A DNA stretch of 27,177 bases from Pleurobrachia bachei. Its lineage: Eukaryota; Ctenophora; Tentaculata; Cydippida; Pleurobrachiidae. Positions 11,204-21,097 of the stretch are shown piece by piece; position 1 is the stretch's first letter, and every line of letters starts with the position of its first letter. Where the stretch lies: contig AVPN01000787.1 of assembly GCA_000695325.1 (NCBI GenBank), positions 9,618 to 36,794 of the forward strand. Reading direction: 5' to 3'. Made by a program: the position numbers and the translations under genes. The notes beneath the pieces were generated by a model, which did not search any database, had not been told where the DNA came from, and was given only the letters and a program-made list of their open reading frames with translations.

Positions 11204-12558
11204 GACGGACCAGGAGTAGCCCGTAGTAGCCAGGATGTGGGAGAGAGTCAGTTGTCTGGTGTCCAAGTAGCTCTAGGATGGAGGAGACCCGACTTTGCCG
11301 AGAAGATCCTGAAGACAGTGGACACTAAACGAAACGGACAAGCACTGGGGTGTCTCATGATGAATGCCCTGGTAAGCTATGATAGTTTACATGTATGGAT
11401 ATACAACATGACGTCACCATTTGCCCAAATATGAATGTTTGTTATTTTCCGGTTACTACAATTTAACCCCCTCTCTCTCCAGGCGCAGAACAACCATGAG
11501 TTTGTACAGTTGTTAGATAACCACGGGGCCTCTATTGAACTGGTATCAGCCAACATAGTACACCTCTACCAGCATGGCTGCAACCTACAGCACCTCAACC
11601 GATACCTCTGGTATGATAATTAGCCTTGTTGTTGTATACTTAGAATTGGATAGAATAGTCCTAAAATTGATTAGAATTTCTTGGCAACAAGGGTGCGTGT
11701 TTTTCAGGAGAAATCTACCGAAGGGCCACGTTCTAGATGGAAGTGTAGATAAAGCTGATGTAAAGAAGACAGTCAACAAGATGATAAAGAGTCTCCTAGG
11801 ATCAAGTAGGGGCATATACACGATCTCTGATTCTATAGTTATCGGGTTCAAACGTTAATTAACTCCCTTGTTTTCAGAGTGTAAGTTTGATAGTAACATT
11901 GGTTTGGAGACAGACCCATATTTTGAGGTTATGGTTTGGGCTGCTCTCTGCCTTCACGAGGAGATTGCAGAATACATGTGGGCTAATACACACTACACAG
12001 GTATATGAGCCATGATTATACCCAGGTTTCAAGATTTCAAATCTTAGATTTGTAAGCAAAAACTCATATTTTAGTTTCATCAGTCATGGTTCTTTTCCAT
12101 GCCCTCTTTAGTCTGCAATACACCTGATACAACCCCCTCGTCTCCCAGGAGCCCATCAAGGCTGCGTTGTTTGTTGTGTCACTAATGAGGAAACTAGAGA
12201 AACAGGACAAGGTGCTGGTTACCACCACAGAAAAGGCAGCAGTGGAACGATTGCAGTATCAATTCGAGCAACTTGCAATCAAAATACTACAGGTAGAGGG
12301 TTTCGTTAGTGCTGGAGTTAACTAACCGATATTACGGAGGGTTCACCAGGAAGTATTATACCCATCTCCCTCCTGCAGGGACTAAGTGATACCTATAGCA
12401 GGGATGTAATAGAGAAGGCATTGTGCTCCCAGTGGGTCAGAGTTAACAACATGACCTATATCGACATGGCATTCTCTTCAATCTCTAAAGATTTCATAGC
12501 TGAGGCCCCTTGTCAGGAGTTACAGGGTAGAAGGTGGACACGAGGGCTAGCTACTGAG
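11204..12558 (+). CDS. TRPM-like channel, exons 12-17 (MHR3-4 region)
   Basis: Exons 11204-11371, 11483-11610, 11708-11805, 11878-12000, 12149-12292 and 12379-12558. ALGWRRPDFAEKIL matches the TRPM 'LALAWDRVDIA' block. NNHEFVQLLDNHGASIE matches the 'DRVDFVKLLLENG' block. PYFEVMVWAALCLHEEIAEYMW matches the '[22 protein letters not shown]' block. Next come KAALFVVSLMRKLEK and an APCQELQGRRW block. An alternative start of exon 12 is the acceptor before 11165 (MAAVCKNS), in the same frame. All phases chain except at intron 12001-12148: exon 15 ends with one spare base while exon 16 reads in frame from its first base, so a micro-exon or another splice site is needed there. Confidence 0.8.
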
Positions 12559-12642
12559 GTACACCATCATAGATATGATGGAGTTGTTCTCTAACAATAC
12601 AACACATTTCCCAAGTATCTAACCAGTATCTAACCCTTGCAG

Positions 12643-14684
12643 CCCAGTATAATGACGTTTCTCCTGATCACACTCTGTCCCTTTCTCCTTCTGACTGATA
12701 TGGTTATGTTCACTGATAGAGATTCACCAAGCATCTCCAAACGATTCGTTAACAGATTCAAGGTAATGTCTGTTGATATGATAACCTGGTTCCCCTTCCC
12801 ACAACTTATAGTTGATAGTTGGCACTTATACATTGAACACGATTCTTCAATACTTCCCAATCATGATCAGTATTACTGATTAAAAACTGAATGTTAGTGT
12901 AATCAGTTATTCCCAGGCGTTTCATACCTCACCCAGTGTGAGGTTCTTGACGGAGATTGTATTCTACTGTTTCTTCATTCTGTTTCAAACCTATACCATC
13001 ATCTACCATATTGGACTGACAAGCGATCACGACTGTAACCTCAACTCGATCGAGGTATAAAGATTTAATTAGCCATCGTAACTGTTCTATTCTTTCTACA
13101 AATTTCCCAACTAAGTGGGGTCAATCATGTTATAAGTAAAGCCACCCCCCCTTCAACTATTATTGATACCCCAGATAATCTGGTTGGTATGGTTTGCTGC
13201 CTACCTACTGGACGAGATGGCTCAGGTATGGGATGATGGATTAACAGGATGGCTGTCTAACATCTGGAACAAGTACGTGTCTAGATGTGAGCGGTTTAGT
13301 ACGGGTCTGTATGTGTGGCTAGATGTGAGCGGTTTAGTACGGGTCCGTATAGTTTACTAATTTGTACTAATTTGTACTTTTTGCAGATTGGACTTGGTGA
13401 TGTATGTTATGAACATCCTTGGAATTATCCTGACCCACATACCTGACACAGGTTAGCGTGTTTGTATACCCATCAAATCTCAATTATATCAGTATGACTA
13501 ACATACACCACTCACCTCTCAAGTATCACTGACCCAACCACTCAATATCACTGACCCAACACCCAACCACCCCCAGGTGATAGTGATATCTGCTACAGTA
13601 CAGAGTGGTACAACTGGGGACGTGTATTTCTAGCCTGTGCCTCAATTCTATTCTACCTACGTATTCTACACATGTTCATCGCTCACAAGTACCTTGGTCC
13701 CACTGTGCTCATGGTCTTCAAAATGGCACGAGACTTCCAGGTTAGTCCAATTAATGAAACCTAGATTTAACACCCCCAACTAATATCCCAGATATTGAAT
13801 ATCCCCCCCACCCCGTGCATTATAACATATTAAAATTTTAAACATCCTTTTTTTTCGCTAGATGTTCATGTTGATGTTCATGATGGTCGCTCTAGCGTTT
13901 GGTATCGGATATGCAGTGGTGCTCACTGACCCTGAGGACTTTACCCCAGAGAATAGAGGCACCATGGCCGCTGGTATTGTCTTCTACACTCTCTTCCAGG
14001 TATCTTCAAAGTAGTTTAGGTGAAACAACTTTCAAGTAGTGGGTAAAAGATTGAGAGAGAACAGTTCACTAATTCCATCCCCCATTGTAGATGTACGGAG
14101 AGTTGTTTGTTGACGATCTGAATGCTGCAGAAGGATCTCTCTTCTTCCCTAGTAACTCACCCAATGGTCGTTCAGACGTTAGACGGGTTACTGTCACTGT
14201 CATGGTGAGTGATCTTCTCCTCTATTAACTGGAACCTGAACCACTTAATCACTTGTATATACACTATGCCGTCAACCAGTCTACATCCCCACATCTAACC
14301 AATCCCTCCCTCCCCCTCCAGGTGGGTATATACATGGCTATAGTGGTGTTGATGTTGGTTAACATTCTTATTGCAATGTTCTCTGACACATACAGCAAGA
14401 TCAAGGAGATACAGGACGTAGTGTTCAAGTTCCAACGTCTAGAACTCCTCATGGTACGTGTGTTTTATCCTTCATCTAAAGGTGTTACAGAACGATTCAT
14501 ATATCAACCCAAATCCCATCAGGAGATGGAGAATAGTTTCCTGCCGCCCCCATTCTCCCTAATTCACCGTATTATAACCTGGATATGGAGAAAGAAGGCT
14601 GCTAAACAGAGTAACGAAGAGGGGGAGGAAATGAACAGACTAAATGATACGATAGTCCGGAATGCTGTCATAGACAGTCTAGAG
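12643..14684 (+). CDS. TRPM-like channel, exons 18-26 (six-helix pore domain and TRP segment)
   Basis: Exons 12643-12762, 12917-13054, 13175-13272, 13387-13451, 13577-13740, 13862-13999, 14091-14204, 14322-14453 and 14523-14684; phases chain. Hydrophobic segments in order: S1 in exon 18 (MTFLLITLCPFLLL), S2 in exon 19 (EIVFYCFFILFQTYTIIY), S3 in exons 20-21, S4 in exon 22 (FLACASILFYLRILHMF, then the TRPM-typical HKYLGPTVLMVFKMARD), S5 in exon 23 (LMFMMVALAFGIGYAVV). The pore loop spans exons 23-24 (FYTLFQMYGELFVDD; the YGE is as in TRPM1/3/6/7). S6 is in exon 25 (VLMLVNILIAMFSDTYSKI), then FKFQRLELLM and the conserved LPPPFSLIHRI TRP segment. Family members continue with a coiled coil. Here the reading ends at a GTAACA donor; without splicing it stops at 14699. 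Confidence 0.9.
13283..13358 (+). repeat. 38-bp tandem repeat in a TRPM intron
   Basis: Two units starting AGATGTGAGCGGTTTAGTAC lie at 13283 and 13321 in the intron between exons 20 and 21. They differ at a few positions towards their ends. Confidence 0.8.
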
Positions 14685-14739
14685 GTAACAACTTTATAAA
14701 GAGCCTAGAAAAAATTTAGCTCAGATTTAACACCAATAC

Positions 14740-14968
14740 TATAGTCCCTGGTAAATGACTAAGGCGGTTCAAGGGGTCCCGCCGCGCAATTTTTGCTGCT
14801 ATTCTTGCAAATTTGGCCCGACCAATGTGTTCCAATATCTAAAACCAACCCAGCCGCACACCGTGTATAGTTGGAATCGGCTGTATCTCCCGTTTCCTGT
14901 TTGCTAGACCCCTGAAACTACCGGTAACGCGCATAACGAACCGCCTTAGTCATTTGGCACGGACTATA
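14740..14968. mobile_element. MITE-like element with 31-bp terminal inverted repeats
   Basis: The two ends are imperfect inverted repeats, 28 of 31 positions matching by hand: TATAGTCC...AAATGACTAAGGCGGTTC on the left and its reverse complement ending GGACTATA on the right. The 229-bp interior has no open frame. The ends are compatible with a TA target duplication (TATAGTCC/GGACTATA). It is a short non-autonomous DNA transposon candidate, 56 bp downstream of the last TRPM exon and about 130 bp upstream of LINE ORF1. It might alternatively be part of the LINE 5' region. Confidence 0.7.
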
Positions 14969-15096
14969 ATATATATAGTTTTGCACACACGTTTTGTTTG
15001 ATTTTTTGTGCTCCTGCAACCTACCCCAGCAACCTACCCCCTTCTACACCCTCCAACACCCACCTACCCGCTCCAATCAACAACAACTAACCTAAC
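14969..15096 (+). other. Likely 5' untranslated region of the LINE
   Basis: A pyrimidine/C-rich leader with repeated CAACCTACCCC-like units leads to the ATG of ORF1 at 15097. No TATA box or gene is seen. The exact 5' end of the LINE cannot be set from one copy. Confidence 0.45.
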
Positions 15097-15798
15097 ATGG
15101 CACTGGGAACGAGAAGTCAAATTATGGACCTCATCACCACCTATTTTGAGGGAGATGGCGCCTCTACCGCCGCGGTTGCCGCCCAACTGAAGAAGAAGAA
15201 CCCAGACCCCATTGCCTGTATGCTGTCAATGATGTTCGCGGTGAACACCGGGCAAGTGAACAGAGACAAGGAACTTCAACAGCAGATTCTTGATCTAACT
15301 AAAGAGAACAAGGAACTGAAAGAGGAGAACCAGGAACTCAGTGACCGCCTACTCCGCGCCGAGGCTTACAGTGGCAGAGCTACCAGTATTCTGACAAACG
15401 TACCCCAACCAGCCGGAAACAATGAAGACACTGTTGCCGTTGTAACCGGGGTTGTTAAGAAGATTATCCCTGATTTTACCCGTGAGAGGATATCGGTAGC
15501 CCACCGCAACAAGCAGCGCTCTGACAACAAGCCACGCTCAATCACAGTGGTCTTCACACACATCAGAGACAAGGACATCGTGTCTGACTTCAGAAAACAG
15601 CAGCCCCTTCGACCAAACAAAATAGGGGTATACCATTACACCCCCAAGAGTGTACTGGAGAGGAAACTACAACTGCAAGAACTCGAGCGTGTTGAGAAGA
15701 TATATTACGACGGACCGAACCGGATGTTCAGTGTCAAGTTAGTAGGAGAAGAGAAATTCAGACGCAACGTGGTAACGAGAAATGACATTATGAACTGA
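15097..15798 (+). CDS. LINE ORF1 protein (coiled coil plus nucleic-acid-binding domain)
   Basis: An intact 233-residue frame. Residues about 56-92 are a heptad-rich coiled coil (DKELQQQILDLTKENKELK and on). Residues about 128-170 (RISVAHRNKQ...KPRSITVVFTHIRDKDIV) resemble the 'AHR.G.....R.IIVKF....' block of the RRM-like/FP25K-like domain of LINE ORF1 proteins. Residues 175-225 look like a C-terminal RNA-binding extension (VYHYTPKSVLERKLQLQE, RMFSVKLVGEEKFRR). Such proteins form trimers that coat LINE RNA. It has no frameshift or stop, so this copy may be young. ORF2 follows after a 290-bp spacer. Confidence 0.75.
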   Translation: MALGTRSQIMDLITTYFEGDGASTAAVAAQLKKKNPDPIACMLSMMFAVNTGQVNRDKELQQQILDLTKENKELKEENQELSDRLLRAEAYSGRATSILTNVPQPAGNNEDTVAVVTGVVKKIIPDFTRERISVAHRNKQRSDNKPRSITVVFTHIRDKDIVSDFRKQQPLRPNKIGVYHYTPKSVLERKLQLQELERVEKIYYDGPNRMFSVKLVGEEKFRRNVVTRNDIMN

Positions 15799-16088
15799 AC
15801 TGAGTGAACTTTTATCTTGCATTCTTATTCACTGCCATTCCTGGAATTTGTATAGTGTGTTGTATCTCTCCCCTAAAGGGTGAGCACCCCCGTCGCATTC
15901 CTCTTCCTATGCGTGGTATTTTCTAATTAAAATCGAGTGTGTGGGGAATACATGTTCTGGACTATATGTGCTACTAGATGCTATTTTTCGACCGTGTTTT
16001 CGCCTAACTACCCTGACCCCACCCCATACCTCCTTTCTCCCCAATTTTTCCAATTTTGATGTCAATTTTTTGACACGTCAATAAATAT
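15799..16088 (+). other. LINE inter-ORF spacer
   Basis: A 290-bp AT-richer spacer between ORF1 and ORF2. It contains a small inverted repeat, TGTCAATTTTTTGACA (about 16060-16075), and an AATAAA hexamer near 16080. No coding sequence is recognised. The true ORF2 start may lie here or at 16089. Confidence 0.5.
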
Positions 16089-17805
16089 GTGACTTCTCCC
16101 CCTGAGTGCCATGTTACCCTTCCCCTGCCAACCAGCTATATTTTACACAGAGAGGTTACTGGTCGCTATAATGTTAATCGGATCTTACAGAGAGGTGGAG
16201 GAAGCGTTTCGGGGGATCACTCGGGAAGTCTGCCTCAGCTGGTATGTGGTTCCATGCTTGGGCTCTTTTCATATCTATTCATGATTTCACTCTTGTTTCT
16301 TGCTCACATAAACATCACACTCTCACCCTCACAACTTCACACTGAACAGTTTATTAATTTACAACCCTATACATGTCGTTATCGCTCTAACCTATTTGTT
16401 ATTCTTGTAACTCCTTTAGCTATTAAGATTATATCTTGTCTAAATAATAACTTAATTAAAAGTTCTAGCTCATATTCCCTAGCTATCTTTATCTCTACTA
16501 GCCTATTTCTGAACCTATACTTAATTTTTATTTGTAACCCCTCGGTCAACAATCCTGGCCCACGGAAGTTGTCTGTCCTGTACAACAACGTCCGTGGTTT
16601 TGTTGATACTCGCAACTTAGGACAGGATTCACCAGATCTCAATATGACCAAAGTTTTAGAATTCCAAAGTTATGTCTATAACACGAAGCCCGATATTGTG
16701 GTACTTAATGAGACCTGGTTGAAGCCTACTATTTCCTCCAGTCACATCCTCCCTGATATTTACAAAGTATTTAGATTAGATAGGAGTAGTCGCACCCACC
16801 CAACAGACACTCTGAAACCAAAAAAGTTTCGAGCTAACGGTGGAGGGGTGCTGATTGCCCACAGAGAGGATATAGGAATCTCTAGCCATAAATTTAGCAA
16901 ATTCAGCGGCCAGGCTGAACTTCTTAGTATATTTATTAACCTTAACAATACCAACATTTGTATCAGTACCTTCTACAGAGTTGGTACTCTCACCACAGAC
17001 AATTTTAATGTTTTCCGACAACATCTTCTCTCACTCACTAAATCACGTGGTTTTAAACGTCACCTACTTATAGGGGATTTTAATCTCCCTGGTATTTCTT
17101 GGCCCACAGCCACTTGTAGTAACTCATTAGAGAGTGACTTTGTAAATCTTTTAGTTAATGATCTGGGTCATACTCAGGTTATTGATCAGCCAACACACAT
17201 TTCTGGTAACACTCTGGACTTAGTTTTTACAAATTGTCCCGATCTTATAGATAAGCCAGAAGTTTTAGAACGTGACCAGATCTGTGTAACTGATCACCTC
17301 GGTGTCACCCTGAACATTGATTTTAAAGTCCGTGCTATGAAGGGGCCCGATCGGTATTATTATAATTTCTCCAACGCTAATTTCCTTTCTCTTAATGTAG
17401 CATTAGCTAGAGTTAACTGGGACAATGTTATTACTGCCGATATCACAGCCTCATGGGACCGTTTTAAGTCTATTTTGATTTCTCTGTGTGATCAATATAT
17501 ACCTAAAAAGCGTGTCAAAGGTAGTTTTGCCCCACTCTGGTGGGATCATGAGTGTGATAGGGCACGTAATAGGAAAGAGACGCTCCGTAAGCGGCATATA
17601 AAAGTGAAAAGTGACGAGTCTAAGGATAGCTACTGCAGATCTAGGAAAGTTTTCAAATCCGTAATCAATAGTAAGATGAATAGTTACTTCGGTGTGGGTG
17701 ACCAGGGAGGTATTTCCAAGCGTTTTTGGTCCCACATCAAGTCATCTAAGAAATCTGCTAGGATTCCGGATACTGTTTTCCGTAACGATATTTCCAGATC
17801 TGATC
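16089..17805 (+). CDS. LINE ORF2, endonuclease half (CR1/L2-like), cut off before the reverse transcriptase
   Basis: Residues 1-155 are an unusual hydrophobic N-terminus with three membrane-like stretches, ending in NPSVNNPGP (2A-like). Residues about 160-410 are an apurinic-type endonuclease: SVLYNNVRG, VVLNETWL (catalytic Glu), GGGVLIAH, STFYRVG, LLIGDFNLPGISW (Asp/Asn pair), TLDLVFTN and VTDHLGV (Asp-His). Then comes a linker with LWWDHECDRARNRKE and FWSHIKSSKK. At 17805 the LINE breaks off after the SD codons of its linker. The frame continues 49 codons into unrelated zinc-finger-gene sequence in a different frame from that gene, so the last part is not real protein. The matching reverse transcriptase resumes at 21098. 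Confidence 0.85.
17665..17805 (+). repeat. 141-bp LINE direct repeat, left copy, flanking the zinc-finger cluster
   Basis: This LINE segment (TCAATAGTAAGATG... to ...CCAGATCTGATC) recurs at 21098-21238 with the same length and again at 25986 onward. The zinc-finger exons A-C sit between the first two copies. The right copy carries a 50-nt block that is not homologous in the usual sense (see findings). Confidence 0.85.
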
Positions 17806-18331
<526 letters not shown>

Positions 18332-18469
18332 ATCAAATATCAGGATGTATGAGGACCCATACTGGTGACCCGCCTATGAAAATATTATTTTGTCTAGTTT
18401 TACACATAATAATTTGGTGGTAGTTTGTCGTTTTTTTATCTGATGTACTCACGTTAATTTCCCCCACAG

Positions 18470-18906
18470 GTAAAATACCAGCAGAAATTTTGACGGACTC
18501 TGGAGAAAAGGACGATTATAGTACTGATAATTGTGAAACTGAACTAACTGCTGGCTCCACCGAAATAATTGTATCTCCTCAACGTCGTTACGTGTGTGAT
18601 ATTTGTAAAATAGTATTTACTGATCTAACAAAACACATGAGGACCCATACTGGTGAGCGGCCCTTCAAATGTAAGGAGTGTGGGAAAGGATTTACCGAAT
18701 CTGGTAATCTAACTAGACACATGAAGATCCATACTGGAGAGCGACCCTACAAATGTAAGGAGTGTAAGAAGGGGTTTATTCAGTTACAACAACTTAAATC
18801 TCACATGATGACCCATATCGGAGGACAACCCTACAAATGCAAGGAGCATACTAGTTCCAGAAACTTAAAATATCACATGGGGACCCATCACTGGAGACTG
18901 GTCTAA
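18470..18906 (+). pseudogene. Zinc-finger unit B: degenerate C2H2 exon
   Basis: Begins at a polypyrimidine-AG acceptor (18470, GT AAA ATA CCA GCA) in the same phase as units A and C, with the shared TDSGEKDDYSTDNCE leader. Finger 1 is short of residues between its Phe and first His (VFTDLTKHMRTH). Fingers 2 and 3 look complete ([32 protein letters not shown]). Finger 4 has lost a cysteine (YKCKEHTSSRNLKYH). It may be an alternative terminal exon of the cluster or a decaying duplicate. No upstream exon of its own was found. Confidence 0.65.
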
Positions 18907-19140
18907 GCTCCAACACCGATATAAAGAAACCGGGAGCTGTGGCTGAGTGATATTGTTGATTGGACGCGGAAGCCGCCTACTGGGGAGCTGTCTTTCAAAT
19001 GTGAGTAATGTCGGAAAGTCGGAAACCGTTTTTACTTCTAGTCACCTAACAATTCAAAAAATGGTCCAGACCAGAGAGCGGCGTTTAAAACTTTCAGGAA
19101 TGTGACAAAGGCTTTACAACTTCTAGACACCTTCAATTTT
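18907..19140 (+). pseudogene. Decayed zinc-finger remnants
   Basis: Downstream of unit B the sequence keeps recognisable pieces of C2H2 coding sequence (TTTCAAATGTGAGTAATGTCGG, GGAATGTGACAAAGGCTTTAC) broken by stops and frame changes. It is the worn 3' part of the unit B array or a further unit. Confidence 0.6.
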
Positions 19141-19869
19141 ATTCTTGCTTTGGGGTCTCTTTGTTTTTTTTGATGTTCAATCCTTTCCTTGAACAAGAAT
19201 TATTGCATTATGTGTTCATAATGCGGTGTTTCCTCGCCCTCCCGTTTCATGTGTCATTCACCATTGCTGGCTGGATCAAGGCTTGGTCATAATGACAATG
19301 TAATGTGAGATGCATACGATCTAGCTGCCAGTGTACTTCTCACATTGCTTAATTAACTCACATGACACTTGCTAACTAGCTTTCGACATTCTAACTACAT
19401 GTCTAACATCTAACACGTCTTGTAAAATGACATATTGTGTATGTAACACGCGAAACCCGCGGCAGCACCATTTCAAATTTAATGCTTGTGAAGGTGTGCA
19501 CGAAATTTGCCTCCACAAGAACTAAATCGTGCGCACCACAGGGTTGCTGTTAGCAACACGAGAGGGGACAGAAAGGTGGACTTGCTACACAAAGTCACTA
19601 TATCCCTTGAGATTTCTAAACCCCTGTGCCTTTTTACAAACGGCATTTACCGGGCGGGGAAAAAATAACCCTGCGTTTTATTGTCTCTACCTGCCAGCCT
19701 CCTCTGATTTATCAGTATTCCTATTAAAACCCTAGCTAACCCATAAAAACCTTATATAAAACTATCTCATACCACTCTTCGAAGACCCAGTATATTCTAT
19801 AATTCAACTAAATCCTGCCTTGTCTCCCATATTTAGCAGTGCATGGATCGGATACGACAACCAGACTGA
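19141..19869 (+). promoter_or_regulatory. Intergenic region with TATA box upstream of zinc-finger gene C
   Basis: No gene is seen in 19141-19750. A TATATAAA element at 19753-19760 lies about 110 bp upstream of the ATG at 19870, a plausible core promoter for unit C. This is the only one of the four zinc-finger units here that keeps such an upstream region. Confidence 0.5.
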
Positions 19870-20091
19870 ATGGACACTACCAGGACTCCACCTGCCGATA
19901 CTATACAGTGGGGAGATCAGACTGGTATTGTATTTTCTCCACGAACTTTGCTAAAAACAGAGCAGATCCTTGTTGACCAACATCCACCAGTGAAAACAGA
20001 ACCAGCAGACAATGAAGATGTGATAGTTAACTCTGGGTTTATCAAATGTGAACAGGAAGTTGCGTGTAAAGAGGACCCTCTAAATAACTGA
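19870..20091 (+). CDS. Candidate N-terminal exon of zinc-finger gene C, with three SUMO-type motifs
   Basis: A 73-codon frame beginning MDTTRTPPADTIQW. It contains LKTE, VKTE and IKCE, three matches to the psi-K-x-E SUMO acceptor consensus, in a setting typical of zinc-finger transcription repressors. It follows a TATA box by about 110 bp. It stops at 20089-20091 unless spliced earlier. Phase-0 donors exist but are weak, so the join to exon 20161-20224 is not proven. Confidence 0.45.
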   Translation: MDTTRTPPADTIQWGDQTGIVFSPRTLLKTEQILVDQHPPVKTEPADNEDVIVNSGFIKCEQEVACKEDPLNN

Positions 20092-20160
20092 CAATTCTGT
20101 CCTGATCAACTTAGCCAAGTATAGTTCAGTTTGTCCGATTGTGTACCTTTTAAAACGCAG

Positions 20161-20224
20161 CCAGTTGAGTTTTCTTCCTTTCTTGATAATTCTGACACAC
20201 CTGCTTCATCATTTCCCCAAATTG
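20161..20224 (+). CDS. Middle exon of zinc-finger gene C
   Basis: Between an AACGCAG acceptor and a GTGAGT donor it reads PVEFSSFLDNSDTPASSFPQI and one spare base. That base completes a Gly codon with the GT that opens exon 20362. The same exon, 5'-truncated, is seen at 17806-17840 in unit A. Confidence 0.65.
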
Positions 20225-20361
20225 GTGAGTTGTATGTTCTGTCCTATGTCTAGAGTATATTTTGATGTTTCTTTCTAGTTTTCTGAATTCTGAATTACTC
20301 AAATAACAACCTGGGTGTCGTTTGCTAACTGATATTCTAACTTTCAATTTTTCTCCCACAG

Positions 20362-21092
20362 GTGAAATACCAGCAGGAATCTTGACGGACTCTGGAGAAA
20401 AGGACGATTACAGTACAGATGATTGTGAATCTGAACAAACTGCTGGCACCAGTGAAATTGTCGTCTCTAATCCTCAACGTCTGTACGTGTGTGATGTCTG
20501 TGACAAAGGATTTAGAAAGGCTGGTACCCTTACTCGCCATAGAAAAATTCATACGGGCGAACGGCCCTACAAATGTAAGGAATGTGGGAAAGAGTTTACT
20601 CGTCCTGATCACCTTCAAAGTCACATTAGGACTCACACTGGAGAGCGGCCCTACAAATGCGAGGAATGTGGGAAAGGATTTAATACTTCCAGCAACCTTC
20701 AAGGTCACATCAGGACCCATACTGGCGAGCGGCCCTACAAATGTAAGGATTGTGGGAAAGGGTTTAAACAATCTGGTAATCTAATACAACACATGACGAC
20801 TCATACTGGAGAACGGCCATTTAAATGTCAAGAGTGTGGAATAGGATTTATATTTTCAAGTCGGCTAGTAAGACACATGAAGACCCACACTGGGGAGCGG
20901 GAGATGAATTACAAATGTGATGAATGTGGTATTGGATTTAATACTTCCAGCAACCTTAAAGATCACATCAGGACCCATACTGGAGAGCGGCCTTACAAAT
21001 GTAAGGATTGTGGGAAAGGATTTACTCGTAATTCTGATCTTAAACGTCATCGGATGAATACTCACTTTCATAACAATAAAGACCAGGATTAG
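20362..21092 (+). CDS. Zinc-finger gene C, seven-finger C2H2 exon
   Basis: From the acceptor at 20361 the exon reads GEIPAGILTDSGEKDDYSTDDCE, then seven C2H2 fingers joined by TGERP linkers, and ends FHNNKDQD. Helix residues at -1, 2, 3 and 6, read by hand, are KGTR, RDHS, TSNG, QGNQ, FSRR, TSND and RSDR for fingers 1-7. The finger 5-6 linker is lengthened (TGEREMN). All seven fingers keep their Cys and His ligands, so the protein could bind DNA. It is probably a transcription factor of a lineage-specific expanding family. LINE sequence starts 6 bp after the stop codon. Confidence 0.85.
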
Positions 21093-21097
21093 TTTCT

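Larger units (their letters stand above)
6941..11280 (+). repeat. Tandem triplication inside the TRPM-like gene (units of about 1429 and 1464 bp)
   Basis: Three head-to-tail copies start at the same base in exon 7 (TTACGGGTGT at 6941, 8370 and 9834). They cover the end of exon 7, exons 8-11 and part of exon 12. Only the first copy is preceded by the true start of exon 7, and only the third continues into exon 13. There is at most 1 bp of microhomology at the two junctions (about 8364 and 9828). Confidence 0.9.

Noticed and set aside
20337-20771. Minus-strand 144-codon frame opposite the zinc fingers (also at 25225-25659)
   Set aside because: Shadow of the repetitive TGERPYKC coding sequence on the other strand; no independent support.
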